From assembly GCA_947446025.1 (NCBI GenBank), contig CANFEY010000006.1:1-64000 (forward strand): a stretch of DNA of 64,000 nucleotides. The letters run 5' to 3'. The DNA comes from Bryobacterales bacterium (GTDB taxonomy: Bacteria; Acidobacteriota; Terriglobia; Bryobacterales; Bryobacteraceae). The notes beneath the pieces are model-generated. The model was not told the origin of the DNA, searched no databases, and was given only the letters and a program-made list of their open reading frames with translations. The position numbers and the translations under genes were made by a program. Shown here one piece after another: positions 31,296-40,816 of this stretch. Each line of letters starts with the position of its first letter. The stretch's first letter is position 1.

Positions 31296-32243
31296 CTATT
31301 CGGCAACTTTTGTAGAACCCAATCCGTCTTTCGCCACCGGCACGGGAACCGACTGCGGCTTTTTTCCCGGCGGCGCGCTTGGGAGTAGGCGCTGGATCTG
31401 GCGGACCACGCCATCCACAGCTGCGTCGGCGAAGTCGTCGGAAATCACGAAGCGACCCGTGGTTCTTGCCTCAGGAAGCATCCAGAGGCCGCGCAGGCGC
31501 TCGATCTCTTCCGCTACCCTCCCGTATTTGGTCCAGCGTTTGGCCACAGGGTCAGGAGCTGGACCCCGCAGGCCCGGACGTCCTAGATCAATCGTAAAGG
31601 CTTCCTTCTGGCGGGCTAGCCAACCCTGGCGCAACACCCAACATCCGAGACCCGTGTGGTTCTTTCGAACTACAAACGTGGGTGCTGGCAATCCCCAACT
31701 TCGCGCCAAGCGCGCCGCGTGGTCCAGCGCCGCAAGCTCCACGTGGATTTGCACACTTGCACCAGCAGCAAGAAACCTAGCGATCTGGTCCCGGCAGCCG
31801 TCAACAAAAACGCATGAGTCGTAACCCAGAATGGCGATGAGCGCTGGTACTTGCATTGGCTCCACCGGGGCCGCAAATAGCCCCGGAACACCGGGGCGTT
31901 TCGGAGCCGCGACCGCAAGATCCGGCCGGACTTCCACGAGCGCTTGCTGATCCAGCCTATAGCCGCCGGGGGTTGCGCAGAGAATCTTGTCAACGTGTGC
32001 CTCCAGGCCGTGCTGCGCGGCAAGCCAGAGTTTTAGGCGGTGCTTCGGGGCTTGGGTCCAAACGGCGTCTTCAACTTCGGCTGCGCCGCTCGCCCGGACT
32101 TGGACAGCCTTGCGGATGGCAGCGTGCGACACTTCGCGGGAATTCCCCTCAAACAAAACCTCGAGCATCCGCGCCGTTCGACCGTCCAGCGCAGGCTCCG
32201 GATCCCGTCGAAGCAAGTCCAGTCTTGCCAGTCCCTTAGACAT
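31296..32243 (-). CDS. Hypothetical protein, possible winged-helix-like N-terminus
   Basis: 315-aa ORF; RTARMLEVLFEGNSREVSHAAIRKAVQVRASGAAEVEDAVW...ILCATPGGYRLD looks like a DNA-binding domain. Confidence 0.65.
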   Translation of the reverse strand: MSKGLARLDLLRRDPEPALDGRTARMLEVLFEGNSREVSHAAIRKAVQVRASGAAEVEDAVWTQAPKHRLKLWLAAQHGLEAHVDKILCATPGGYRLDQQALVEVRPDLAVAAPKRPGVPGLFAAPVEPMQVPALIAILGYDSCVFVDGCRDQIARFLAAGASVQIHVELAALDHAARLARSWGLPAPTFVVRKNHTGLGCWVLRQGWLARQKEAFTIDLGRPGLRGPAPDPVAKRWTKYGRVAEEIERLRGLWMLPEARTTGRFVISDDFADAAVDGVVRQIQRLLPSAPPGKKPQSVPVPVAKDGLGSTKVAE

Positions 32244-32368
32244 CCCGTGCTATCTACTCCTCTCGCCGCGGGCCAGAATCGGCGCCTCCACCAAGGAAGT
32301 TCATAGTCTATCAGAAGTCAGCGGAAGTAAGGAAAGTAAGCCTTGTATTTCGGCCTAAACCTCGGAAA

Positions 32369-32656
32369 ATGAAGCTTATGCGACTCTTTCTGAATCGGTT
32401 CGCGCCTGCGGTGGTGAGTATTTTGCTGTCGCGCGCATTCATAGTGGCGGTTCTGGCCTACCTGACGCTCACCTACCGCGCCGGACCTTCCTTTGCCGGT
32501 GCCTCGGCACCGGACCCGTTGATCCTCATTCAGGACGGGAAGTCACTGCGCCTCGTCCCGGTTGCTGACGCGGGCAAAGCAGGTTCGCGCTGGCTTTTGG
32601 TGGAGGTCGTCCCCACTTCGGTTTCCGTCTCCCTTCCACCCCGGCACCAGAAGTGA
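32369..32656 (+). CDS. Hypothetical single-TM protein
   Basis: 95-aa ORF with N-terminal hydrophobic stretch FAPAVVSILLSRAFIVAVLAYLTLTY; RBS-like spacing to next ORF. Confidence 0.5.
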   Translation: MKLMRLFLNRFAPAVVSILLSRAFIVAVLAYLTLTYRAGPSFAGASAPDPLILIQDGKSLRLVPVADAGKAGSRWLLVEVVPTSVSVSLPPRHQK

Positions 32657-32665
32657 GGAGTCAAT

Positions 32666-33121
32666 ATGCTCAGCTACTATCCGCCGCCGTCCCCTGACCG
32701 CTCCGCGTTGGAGAGTCTCACGCACATCCTGCATGACGTAACGGTGCTGGTCCTCGTGGTTGGCACATTGGTGAGTGTCACCGAAAAGGAATTCCCCGGG
32801 TTCGTTGCCTATCTCCACCGTCTGGCAAGCGTGGACACGGACATCATGGTGGTGCTTGATGAACACGGCAGTCCCGTTCCGCATCTCGACCTGCGTATCC
32901 AACCCGAACAGGGGCAACCCCGAACGGCCCGAACCGGTTCAGACGGCGTCGCCTACGTTCCCCATCTGGGCGTGGGCTCGCACAGCCTGTACTTGCCGCT
33001 GCCCAACGGAGAAGAGCCGGAGACCTTCCACCTGACTGGAGACGAACGGGCGGTGCTTGTGGTCCATGTTAGACGGCAAACTGAATCGTCGCCGCGCACA
33101 ATCGCGTGGTCAAAGCACTAG
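32666..33121 (+). CDS. Hypothetical protein with TM segment and carboxypeptidase-regulatory-like beta domain
   Basis: VTVLVLVVGTLVSV; DEHGSPVPHLDLRIQPEQGQPRTARTGSDGVAYVPHLGVGSHSLYL. Confidence 0.6.
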   Translation: MLSYYPPPSPDRSALESLTHILHDVTVLVLVVGTLVSVTEKEFPGFVAYLHRLASVDTDIMVVLDEHGSPVPHLDLRIQPEQGQPRTARTGSDGVAYVPHLGVGSHSLYLPLPNGEEPETFHLTGDERAVLVVHVRRQTESSPRTIAWSKH

Positions 33122-33150
33122 CAGTCTGGCAGGCAGAAGCGCCTGCCCTA
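33119..33150. repeat. Palindromic intergenic repeat beginning with TAGCAGTCTG
   Basis: Stem GGCAGGC (33128-33134) / GCCTGCC (33141-33147); leader TAGCAGTCTG shared with 61077-61086. Confidence 0.75.
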
Positions 33151-33153
33151 CCT

Positions 33154-33585
33154 CTACCTGCCCCGAGCCGCCCGCGTCGCCAACTCATCGCAGCGATTGT
33201 TGTCGGCGTGGTCGGCATGGCCCTTGGTCCACGTCCATTCGATGCGGTGGGGCCGGGAGAGATCGTCCAGCTCCACCCACAGGTCTTTGTTGATCACGGG
33301 CTTCTTGGCGGCGGTGAGCCAGCCGTTGCGCTTCCAGCCCAGAATCCACTTGGTGATTCCGTTCTTCACGTACTCTGAGTCGGTCACCACCTCCACCTCG
33401 CAGGTCTCCTTGAGCTGTTTGAGGCCCTCTATCGCAGCGGTCAATTCCATCCGATTATTGGTTGTCTGCGGAACCGCCCCGAAGAGTTCCTTGGCTTGGC
33501 CGTTGTAGCGCAGGATGCAGGCCCAGCCGCCAGGTCCGGGGTTTCCCACGCAGGCGCCGTCAGTAATGATTTGAATACGTTTCAT
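33154..33585 (-). CDS. rnhA: Ribonuclease HI
   Basis: MKRIQIITDGACVGNPGPGGWACIL...NNRMELTAAIEGL...VVTDSEYVKNGI...WTWTKGHADHADNNRCDELA. Confidence 0.96.
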   Translation of the reverse strand: MKRIQIITDGACVGNPGPGGWACILRYNGQAKELFGAVPQTTNNRMELTAAIEGLKQLKETCEVEVVTDSEYVKNGITKWILGWKRNGWLTAAKKPVINKDLWVELDDLSRPHRIEWTWTKGHADHADNNRCDELATRAARGR

Positions 33586-33610
33586 GTGAGCATCTTCTAT
33601 CATAGAGACA

Positions 33611-34447
33611 GTGGCTGAAGAGAACCAATTCGAAACATCCCCCGCGCCGGAAACCGCGCCCCCGCCGGTGGAAGCAGCAGATGCCGGCGAGACGGCACAA
33701 CCGTGGAATTTGGTGCCGGTAAGCGCCTCCGAACACGCCAAAGGCCCCCGCCGCGCCAAGATCCTGGTCGTAACCGCCATCGTGCTGGTAGTGGCGCTTT
33801 CGGCTTGGGTCTACAAACGCAACGTGGATCCGATCCACGCGCTGGAAGCGTTTGACGCCGGCGAACGCCTGCTGCGCACCGCCCGCTACTCCCAAGCCAT
33901 CGTCTCCTTTGACCGGGCCATCTCGCTCAAATCCGACTACGCCGAGGCCTACACGATGCGCGCCCGGGCGAACCTGGCCCTGGGCAGGACGCTGGTAGCG
34001 TTGCCTGACTTCACAACAGCGCTGGAACTGCGGCCCCGCGATCCCCAGGCCTACCTCGACCGAGGCTCCGCGCACGTCGCCCTTCAGGAGTGGCAGGAAG
34101 CTCTTGCCGACTTCACTCGCGCCATCGAGCTCGACCCCAAGCTGCCCGCCGCCTACAACCTACGGGGCAGCGCCGTTCGCGCAATGGGAGATCCAGACAA
34201 GTCGCTCAGGGATTTCGAGCAGGCCGTGGAACTCCTGCCGACCATGGACAACATCTATCAGCGCGGAGCTACCTATCAGCTGCTGGGGCAACACGAAAAA
34301 GCCATTGAGGACTTCAGCCGCCTGATCAGTGCCGAACCCGGCAGCGCGCAGGCTTACTTTGCCCGCTCGCAGTCGTTCCGCGCCCTCGGTGACCTGGCAT
34401 CCGCCTCGCGTGACCATCGCACCGGCCGGATACTAGACGGTAAGTAA
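33611..34447 (+). CDS. TPR repeat membrane protein
   Basis: TM near ILVVTAIVLVVALSAWVY followed by TPR repeats (AIVSFDRAISLKSDYAEAYTMRARANLALG). Confidence 0.8.
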   Translation: MAEENQFETSPAPETAPPPVEAADAGETAQPWNLVPVSASEHAKGPRRAKILVVTAIVLVVALSAWVYKRNVDPIHALEAFDAGERLLRTARYSQAIVSFDRAISLKSDYAEAYTMRARANLALGRTLVALPDFTTALELRPRDPQAYLDRGSAHVALQEWQEALADFTRAIELDPKLPAAYNLRGSAVRAMGDPDKSLRDFEQAVELLPTMDNIYQRGATYQLLGQHEKAIEDFSRLISAEPGSAQAYFARSQSFRALGDLASASRDHRTGRILDGK

Positions 34448-35458
34448 AGTCTCCCGAAGTTCCTCTTCAAAGAACCGGTCCACCGCGTCAAGAATAGGCT
34501 GCGCTTCATGCAAAGTGTAGATTTGCGCGCGCAATTTTGCGCCGTTGCGGACCCCGTGAGTGAAGTAGGTGGCGAACTGCTTCATTTTCCCCACCCCATC
34601 CGCCGTGCCGCGATTCACCAGCATCGAATAGTACAAGCGCATGATGTCGTAGCGGTCCTGCTCTGAGGGGACATCGTAGCCACCCGTCTTTACATAGCTC
34701 TCAATCTGCTTGAAGATCCACGGATTTGAGGAAGCCGTCCGCCCGATCATCACCGCGTCACAGCCAGTTTCCTTCACCATGCGGACCGCGTCCTGCGGCG
34801 TCACGATGTCACCGTTGCCGATCACCGGAATCTTCACCGCCGCCTTCACATCGGCGATGCGCGTCCAATCGGCGCGGCCCGCGTAACCTTGCTCACGCGT
34901 GCGCGGATGCAGCGCCACCGCCGCCACGCCGCAGTCCTCAGCCAGCTTCGCCATCTGCACGTGGACCAGTTCCCGGTCGCTCCAGCCAGCGCGGAACTTC
35001 ATGGTCAGCGGGATCTTGATCGCCCCGCGGACCTTGCGCAGCAGCTCCTCCACCAGCGGCAAATCCCGCAGCAGCCCAGATCCGCCATTGCAGCGCACAA
35101 CTTTCTTCACCGGGCAGCCGAAATTGATGTCGACGATATCGAAGCCCTGGTCTTCGCAATAACGCGCCGCGTCCGCCATCACGTCCGGATCGGCACCGAA
35201 CAACTGCGCCGAGATGGGATGCTCTTCCGGATCAAAATACAGGTAGCGGAACGTACGGGTGGGTTTTCCCGTGCGCGCAGTCTGCTTGGCCGTGGCCACA
35301 ATGCCGTGCGAACTGGTGAACTCCGTCATGATGAGCCCGCACCCGGACTGCGCCCGGATCAAACGCCGGAATACGGTATCGGTGACGCCAACCATCGGCG
35401 CCAGCACCGTGGCGGGTTGCAAGTTGATGGGTCCGATTTGGAACGACTCTGGGAACAT
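34433..35458 (-). CDS. dusB: tRNA-dihydrouridine synthase (DusB-like)
   Basis: APMVGVTDTVFRRLIRAQSGCGLIMTEF, DINFGCPVKKVVRCNGGSGLLRD, VIGNGDIVTPQDAVRMVKETGCDAVMIGR. Confidence 0.92.
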   Translation of the reverse strand: MFPESFQIGPINLQPATVLAPMVGVTDTVFRRLIRAQSGCGLIMTEFTSSHGIVATAKQTARTGKPTRTFRYLYFDPEEHPISAQLFGADPDVMADAARYCEDQGFDIVDINFGCPVKKVVRCNGGSGLLRDLPLVEELLRKVRGAIKIPLTMKFRAGWSDRELVHVQMAKLAEDCGVAAVALHPRTREQGYAGRADWTRIADVKAAVKIPVIGNGDIVTPQDAVRMVKETGCDAVMIGRTASSNPWIFKQIESYVKTGGYDVPSEQDRYDIMRLYYSMLVNRGTADGVGKMKQFATYFTHGVRNGAKLRAQIYTLHEAQPILDAVDRFFEEELRETLLTV

Positions 35459-35479
35459 CCTGCTTTTAGTGTAGCGGAG

Positions 35480-36538
35480 CTACTTCGCTGCGGGCGCTTC
35501 CTTCGGCGCATTTGCGGCTGCGGCCGCTGTGCTGCCGGCCACAACACTTTGCGCGAAGTAGTTCACCACGTCCGCGTCATTGCGCGCGACTTCATAGAAA
35601 GCGGACCGCAGCAGCTGCTCCTTGCGCGTGATCAATGTCTCGCGAATGGTCTGCTGCACGTTGGGATCGTTCAAGCCGCGCTGGCCCGCCGGTTCGCGCG
35701 TAATCAGCTTCAGCAGGCGGTAGCCTTCGTTGGTTTTCATGGCCGGGGTAACTTGTCCCGGACGCAGCGCCAGGATGGTCCGCCGCAGGTCCACGTTCGC
35801 CTGATCCAGCGCCGACTCCGGAATAAAGCCAAGATTGCCGCCAGCCGCAGCGGATTCCGGGTCCTCCGAATAATTCTGCGCCAACTGGCTGAAGTCTTCC
35901 CCCTGCCGCAGCCGCGCCTCCAGATTCGTCACCTTCTTCTTGGCCGACGCCTCATCCAGCGCGTTGTCGCCTTTCAGATTGCGGACATTTTGATCAGCAG
36001 TGGGCGTCACCAGAATCTGCGCCAGCTGCAATTGCGGCTCCGCCCGGTTGAAGCTAGCCTTGTTGCCTTCGTAGAAATCGGTAATGTCCTTGTCGGCGAT
36101 GCTGATCTTGGCGGTAGTTTCCTTGTTCAGCAGCTTCTGCGCGCTTAGATCCTTGCGCAGCTGCGACTTCAGTTCTTCGGCCGTCAGATGGCGGTCGTCC
36201 AACTGCTTCTGGAATTCCTCCGCCGTGTAGGGCGTGCGCATTTCGCTGAAGCGGGCCTCTACATCGGAATCCACCGCCAGCAGCCCTTCCCGCTCCGCCC
36301 GCTGCAGCATGATTTCGTTATCGATCATTGAGCGCAGGATCTCCATCCGCTGGATCAAGACCTGATCGTCACTGGGTTTTTCCCCGGGATTGCCGAACTG
36401 CGCCGCCTGAAACTGCTTGTCCAGTTCCTCATAGGTGATAGCGCGGCCGTTGACCGTGGCCGCCACATTGGCTCCAGCCGAGCCTCCACAACCAGTTAGC
36501 AGGAAAAACGCAGCCGCGGGAAGAGCGAACAGTCGCAT
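35480..36538 (-). CDS. SurA/PrsA-type peptidylprolyl isomerase lipoprotein
   Basis: Lipobox-like FFLLTGCGG; SurA_N-like region; parvulin-like LQLAQILVTPT...EARLRQGEDFSQLAQNYSEDPESAAAGGNLGFI. Confidence 0.88.
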   Translation of the reverse strand: MRLFALPAAAFFLLTGCGGSAGANVAATVNGRAITYEELDKQFQAAQFGNPGEKPSDDQVLIQRMEILRSMIDNEIMLQRAEREGLLAVDSDVEARFSEMRTPYTAEEFQKQLDDRHLTAEELKSQLRKDLSAQKLLNKETTAKISIADKDITDFYEGNKASFNRAEPQLQLAQILVTPTADQNVRNLKGDNALDEASAKKKVTNLEARLRQGEDFSQLAQNYSEDPESAAAGGNLGFIPESALDQANVDLRRTILALRPGQVTPAMKTNEGYRLLKLITREPAGQRGLNDPNVQQTIRETLITRKEQLLRSAFYEVARNDADVVNYFAQSVVAGSTAAAAANAPKEAPAAK

Positions 36539-36664
36539 GGGAACTTCCATTCTAGCGCGACACCTTAGAACCTTGGTTACAGCCCGCCAGGGCCGGATAC
36601 TAGACCTCCTTGGCGATGCCGCTTTCAACTTCGCCGGGTAAGCTGAGACAGATCGGAGGATCTC

Positions 36665-37246
36665 TTGAAACGGTCACATTTGCTCACCATTTTGTTCGCG
36701 GCGTCGGCGCTCACTGCAAACGCGGGTCTCATCGGGACTAATGTCACGCTGAACTACCACCTTGACGGCACCACCACCACAGACCTCATCACCGTCGACG
36801 CAGGCACGGAGGTGCAATGCACCGGCGGTGGAAGCGGCAACGCGAATATCTGCAGCTTCCTTACCGCTCCTGATCAGTTCATCGACTTCGACGACTTCAC
36901 CATCACCTACAACTACGTGCAAAACGGCGGCGTGGGGCACTTCAACGCAACTGACCCGAATGTCTTCGAATTCCTGGACGTGAACCCCGGAAACGACATC
37001 GTCGACGTCATTCTCACCTCCACCATCGTAGGCCTGGACGCCAGCCGCCTGACGTTTACCGCCAACTCCATCCGGCTCAACATGTACGATCTGCCGCTCG
37101 CTGAGAAAGATACGTTCAGCATGCGCATCGTCACCAATCCTGAACCATCCGCCGGGTTGCTGGGTGGCGTGGGCGTGTTGCTACTGGGGGTCCCCGCTTA
37201 CTTGAAGCGGCGTCGTCAAGCCCGAAGCAACACAGATCTCACCTAG
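36665..37246 (+). CDS. PEP-CTERM-type secreted protein
   Basis: N-terminal signal and C-terminal NPEPSAGLLGGVGVLLLGVPAYLKRRRQ. Confidence 0.75.
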   Translation: MKRSHLLTILFAASALTANAGLIGTNVTLNYHLDGTTTTDLITVDAGTEVQCTGGGSGNANICSFLTAPDQFIDFDDFTITYNYVQNGGVGHFNATDPNVFEFLDVNPGNDIVDVILTSTIVGLDASRLTFTANSIRLNMYDLPLAEKDTFSMRIVTNPEPSAGLLGGVGVLLLGVPAYLKRRRQARSNTDLT

Positions 37247-37559
37247 CAATTCCTCCGCGGCCTCGTCCGAGCGCGGTAGCTGAACGGCAACGGAACGGGC
37301 TTGATCTTGCCCCAAAGCAGTCTCTGAACGTCAGCGGGCGTCAGCAGCATCCGGCTATTATTGCTCAGTTCGGGTCCCGAAATTCAAGGTTGCAACTGCT
37401 GCAATCTAACAGCATGACCCTCATCGATACGAACTCCGTATGGATCGCGCGTCGCTCTCCGTGGTCACGACTGCTACTCCTTCGGACGCCAAAGAGTACT
37501 GGAAACCACGACCATGTACGAACGGCTCGAAGCCCTGGAACTAACCCGGCAGGTGATGA

Positions 37560-37694
37560 ATGCCGACGACCCGGAAGGTGATTCTCGATGATGACGGACT
37601 TGCGATCCCCATGATCTCGCTGCCGGACTTGAAGAAAAACAAGCAGGCTGGGGGCAGGCTCAAGGATCTGGTGGATCTGGAAGAGCTGTCCTAG
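37560..37694 (+). pseudogene. C-terminal remnant of a nucleotidyltransferase-like (DUF6036/AbiEii-like) gene
   Basis: MPTTRKVILDDDGLAIPMISLPDLKKNKQAGGRLKDLVDLEELS resembles the isLedLkxNKxAsGRpKDLaDle tail of such proteins; no intact catalytic part upstream. Confidence 0.55.
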
Positions 37695-37708
37695 GGTAAA
37701 ATACAAGG

Positions 37709-38491
37709 TTGCAACCCTCACAACCCCGCGTCTGCGCTGTCAGCTATCTCAACACGATTCCGCTTGTCTGGGGCTTCACCCACTCGCCCGAACTGCGCCC
37801 CGTCTTTGACCTGCGCTTCGCTCTACCGTCGCTGTGCGCGCAGCAGATGGCGGACGGTCAGGCCGATATCGGCATTCTGCCCGTGATCGAAATGGCCCGC
37901 CAGAAGCTCGAATACTTTCCCGGCACCGGCATCGCCTGCCATGGACCCGTGCGCACCATTCTGCTGATCTCGAAAGTCCCCTACGCGCAAATCCAGACGC
38001 TCGCAGTCGACGCCGGCTCGCGCACTTCCGTCATGCTCTCCCGCGTGATTCTCGCGGAGCGCTTCGGTGCCACGCCCAAAACCGTGTCGATGCCCGCGGA
38101 CATGAACACGATGCTCGCCCAGGCCGACGCCGCGCTCATCATCGGCGACCCGGCTCTCCACATCGACCCCGCCAACATCCCCTACCATTGCCTGGACCTG
38201 GGAGCCGAATGGGTCAACCTGACCGGCCTCCCCATGGTCTTCGCCGTGTGGAGCGCCCGCAAGCAACTCATCACCCCGCGCAACGAACGGGCCTTCCGTG
38301 ACTCCTTGCGCTACGGCCTGGACCACATGGACGACATCGTCCGCGAACAATCCCCCATCCGTGGCACCAGCGAAGAACTCACCCGCGCCTACCTGACCAA
38401 ACACATCGTCTTCGAACTCGGCCAGCGCGACTACGAAGGCATGCGCCGTTACCTGCACCTCGCGTTGGCGCTGGATCGCGCTACCATTTGA
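37709..38491 (+). CDS. mqnA: Chorismate dehydratase MqnA (futalosine pathway)
   Basis: VCAVSYLNTIPLVWGF...FALPSLCAQQMADGQADIGILPVIEMAR; adjacent to mqnC. Confidence 0.92.
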   Translation: MQPSQPRVCAVSYLNTIPLVWGFTHSPELRPVFDLRFALPSLCAQQMADGQADIGILPVIEMARQKLEYFPGTGIACHGPVRTILLISKVPYAQIQTLAVDAGSRTSVMLSRVILAERFGATPKTVSMPADMNTMLAQADAALIIGDPALHIDPANIPYHCLDLGAEWVNLTGLPMVFAVWSARKQLITPRNERAFRDSLRYGLDHMDDIVREQSPIRGTSEELTRAYLTKHIVFELGQRDYEGMRRYLHLALALDRATI

Positions 38492-38496
38492 GAAGC

Positions 38497-39528
38497 ATGA
38501 TTTCCCGCGCAGAAGCCATCGACATTTTTCAATCCGACGACCTCTTAGGGCTAGGCATGGCCGCCGACGCCGTCCGCCGCAAGTTGCACCCGGACAACGT
38601 CGTCAGCTACATCATTGATCGCAACATCAACTACACCAACTTCTGCACCGAATACTGTTCCTTCTGCGCCTTCTACCGCCCCATGGGCCACAAGGAAGGC
38701 TACATCCTGCCGCAGGAAACCATCTTCGCCAAGATTCAGGAAACCATCGACCTGGGCGGTACCGGCATCCTGATGCAGGGCGGCCTGCACCCTGACCTCA
38801 AGATCGAGTGGTACGAAGACCTGCTGCGCAACATCAAGAAGCGCTTTGATATCTGGTGCCATTGCTTCTCCGCGCCGGAGATCGTCAACATCGCCGAAGT
38901 GAGCGGCCTCAGCCTGCATGACACGCTCGCCCGCCTGCGCGACGCCGGCCTAGATTCCCTGCCGGGCGGCGGCGCTGAGATCCTCGACGAAGACGTCCGC
39001 CACCGCATCAGCCGCCTGAAGTGCGGTACCCAGGATTGGATCGATGTGCATCGGACGTGTCACGCGCTCGGCATGCGCTCGACGGCGACAATGATGTTCG
39101 GCACCGGCGAAACCATCGAGCAGCGCATGAACCACTTCGACATCGTGCGCCAGATCCAAGAGGACACCGGCGGTTTCACCGCCTTCATCCCGTGGGCCTT
39201 CCAGCGCGAACTCACATCTCTGGGCCGATTCGTCAAGGAAGAAGCAACATCAGTCGAGTACCTGAAGATGCTGGCGCTGTCACGGATCTATCTGGAGAAC
39301 ATTCTCAACATCCAGTCGAGCTGGGTCACCCCCGGCCTGAAGACGTGCCAGGTAGGCCTCAAGTTCGGCGGCAATGACGTGGGCAGCATCATGATTGAAG
39401 AGAACGTCGTCAGCGCCGCCGGCACGCATCATCAAGCCAGTGAAGAAGAGCTCCGCCGCCTGATCCGCGACGCGGGCTTCGTTCCCAAGCAGCGCGATTC
39501 GCTCTACTACAAGTACTTCTTGAACTAG
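38497..39528 (+). CDS. mqnC: Cyclic dehypoxanthinyl futalosine synthase MqnC (radical SAM)
   Basis: NINYTNFCTEYCSFCAFYRPMGHKEGY contains CxxxCxxC; ILMQGGLHPDLKIEWYEDLL. Confidence 0.95.
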   Translation: MISRAEAIDIFQSDDLLGLGMAADAVRRKLHPDNVVSYIIDRNINYTNFCTEYCSFCAFYRPMGHKEGYILPQETIFAKIQETIDLGGTGILMQGGLHPDLKIEWYEDLLRNIKKRFDIWCHCFSAPEIVNIAEVSGLSLHDTLARLRDAGLDSLPGGGAEILDEDVRHRISRLKCGTQDWIDVHRTCHALGMRSTATMMFGTGETIEQRMNHFDIVRQIQEDTGGFTAFIPWAFQRELTSLGRFVKEEATSVEYLKMLALSRIYLENILNIQSSWVTPGLKTCQVGLKFGGNDVGSIMIEENVVSAAGTHHQASEEELRRLIRDAGFVPKQRDSLYYKYFLN

Positions 39529-39539
39529 CGCTCGCAAGC

Positions 39540-39814
39540 CTGGTGCACCGCTTCAGCGACTGCACCGTTTCAGTGGCGGCACTGAGCAACGACCGTAAGG
39601 GAGCCGGCAGACGATCCACGCATCTCCTATACTTCATGGAAGCGCCCCAACGCCCGACAACGATCACCAGCGGTAAGGCCGACATTGCAGCACCTGCGGG
39701 ATCGACTACCTGGCCGCTGACGATTGCCCCCATCTGCGCCTCGCAAAACGGAATGCCGACGAAGAAGTAGCCCACCAGCATTTGGCCCACGGCCACGCTG
39801 CGACAACGCGCCAT
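39540..39814 (-). pseudogene. N-terminal fragment of a carboxypeptidase-regulatory/TonB-receptor-type protein
   Basis: Minus frame reads MARCRSVAVGQMLVGYFFVGIPFCEAQMGAIVSGQVVDPAGAAMSALPLVIVV, then loses homology. Confidence 0.5.
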
Positions 39815-39951
39815 GATCGGCGCCGCCGCATTTCCCAAACTCGCCCGCGCAGAGTTCGCCGGCATGGAGCTCCGGGCCAAAGCAAACCTAGCCCTCGGTA
39901 GATCGCATGGGCGATGAATTGGGCCGCCGAATTTTCGGCTAGCTCCGTTCA

Positions 39952-40245
39952 ATGAAGCGCCATCGACAGAGCTTTCCAAAAGGTCTCGCCCACAAGGTGG
40001 CCCCATGCCTGTTCTTTCTTCTCTTAAGTCCACTCTTGGTACCGCTTGTTGCCACCTTGCTGATTCTTCATTTCGTATACCGGGGCATTCTCACCCTCGC
40101 CATCTGGGCCTTCTGGTGCACGCGCGGTCGCGACTGCTTGGTCGTCTATTCCAACAGCCCTATCTGGCAGACTCGTTTCGAGCAGAATATCTTGCCGCAT
40201 CTGCGAGCGCGGGCGGCGATCCTGAATTGGTCGGATCGAAGTTGA
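39952..40245 (+). CDS. Small membrane protein, probably truncated
   Basis: VAPCLFFLLLSPLLVPLVATLLILHFVYRGIL...CLVVYSNSPIWQTRFEQNILPHLRARAAILNWSDRS; ends abruptly before a repeat. Confidence 0.45.
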   Translation: MKRHRQSFPKGLAHKVAPCLFFLLLSPLLVPLVATLLILHFVYRGILTLAIWAFWCTRGRDCLVVYSNSPIWQTRFEQNILPHLRARAAILNWSDRS

Positions 40246-40250
40246 CGGAA

Positions 40251-40287
40251 CTTTGCGATTCTTTGCGCCTTTGCGTGAGGCTTTGTT
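40251..40287. repeat. Dispersed CTTTGCG-rich intergenic repeat
   Basis: CTTTGCGATTCTTTGCGCCTTTGCGTGAGGCTTTGTT; similar to segments at 41335-41364, 50971-51010 and 5561-5605. Confidence 0.6.
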
Positions 40288-40310
40288 AGCATGAAAGCTA
40301 CCCCACTTCC

Positions 40311-40814
40311 ATGATTCGCACCTTGCGTGGCATCACCCCCCGGATCGCTGCATCCGCCTACGTTGACCCTGGCGCGCACCTCATCGGTGACGTGAGCGTC
40401 GGAGAACGCGCGAGCATCTGGCCCACAGCCACCCTGCGCGGCGACATCGAACCCATCACGATTGGCGACGAAACCAGCGTACAGGAAGGCGCGATCCTCC
40501 ACACCGACAAAGGCTTCCCGCTTCAAATCGGCAACCGCGTTACAGTTGGACACGCCGCAGTCCTGCATGGCTGCATCGTCGAAGAAGGAGCGCTCATCGG
40601 CATCGGCTCCATCGTCCTCAACGGCGCACGCATCGGCGCAGGAGCAGTCGTCGCCGCCGGAGCGCTCGTCCCCGAAGGTATGCAAGTCCCCGCCGACACG
40701 CTCGTCATGGGAGCCCCTGCCAAGCCCCGCCGAGCCGTCAGCGAAGAAGAAAAAGCCCGCTTCTCCAAGGGCGTCGATGGCTACGTCTCGCGCTCGGCGC
40801 TCTATAAGGAATAG
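40311..40814 (+). CDS. Gamma-carbonic anhydrase-like hexapeptide-repeat protein
   Basis: Left-handed beta-helix hexapeptides (VSVGERASIWPTATLRGDIEPITIGDETSVQEGAILHTD...VTVGHAAVLHGCIVEEGALIGIGSIVLNGA). Confidence 0.9.
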   Translation: MIRTLRGITPRIAASAYVDPGAHLIGDVSVGERASIWPTATLRGDIEPITIGDETSVQEGAILHTDKGFPLQIGNRVTVGHAAVLHGCIVEEGALIGIGSIVLNGARIGAGAVVAAGALVPEGMQVPADTLVMGAPAKPRRAVSEEEKARFSKGVDGYVSRSALYKE

Positions 40815-40816
40815 CA

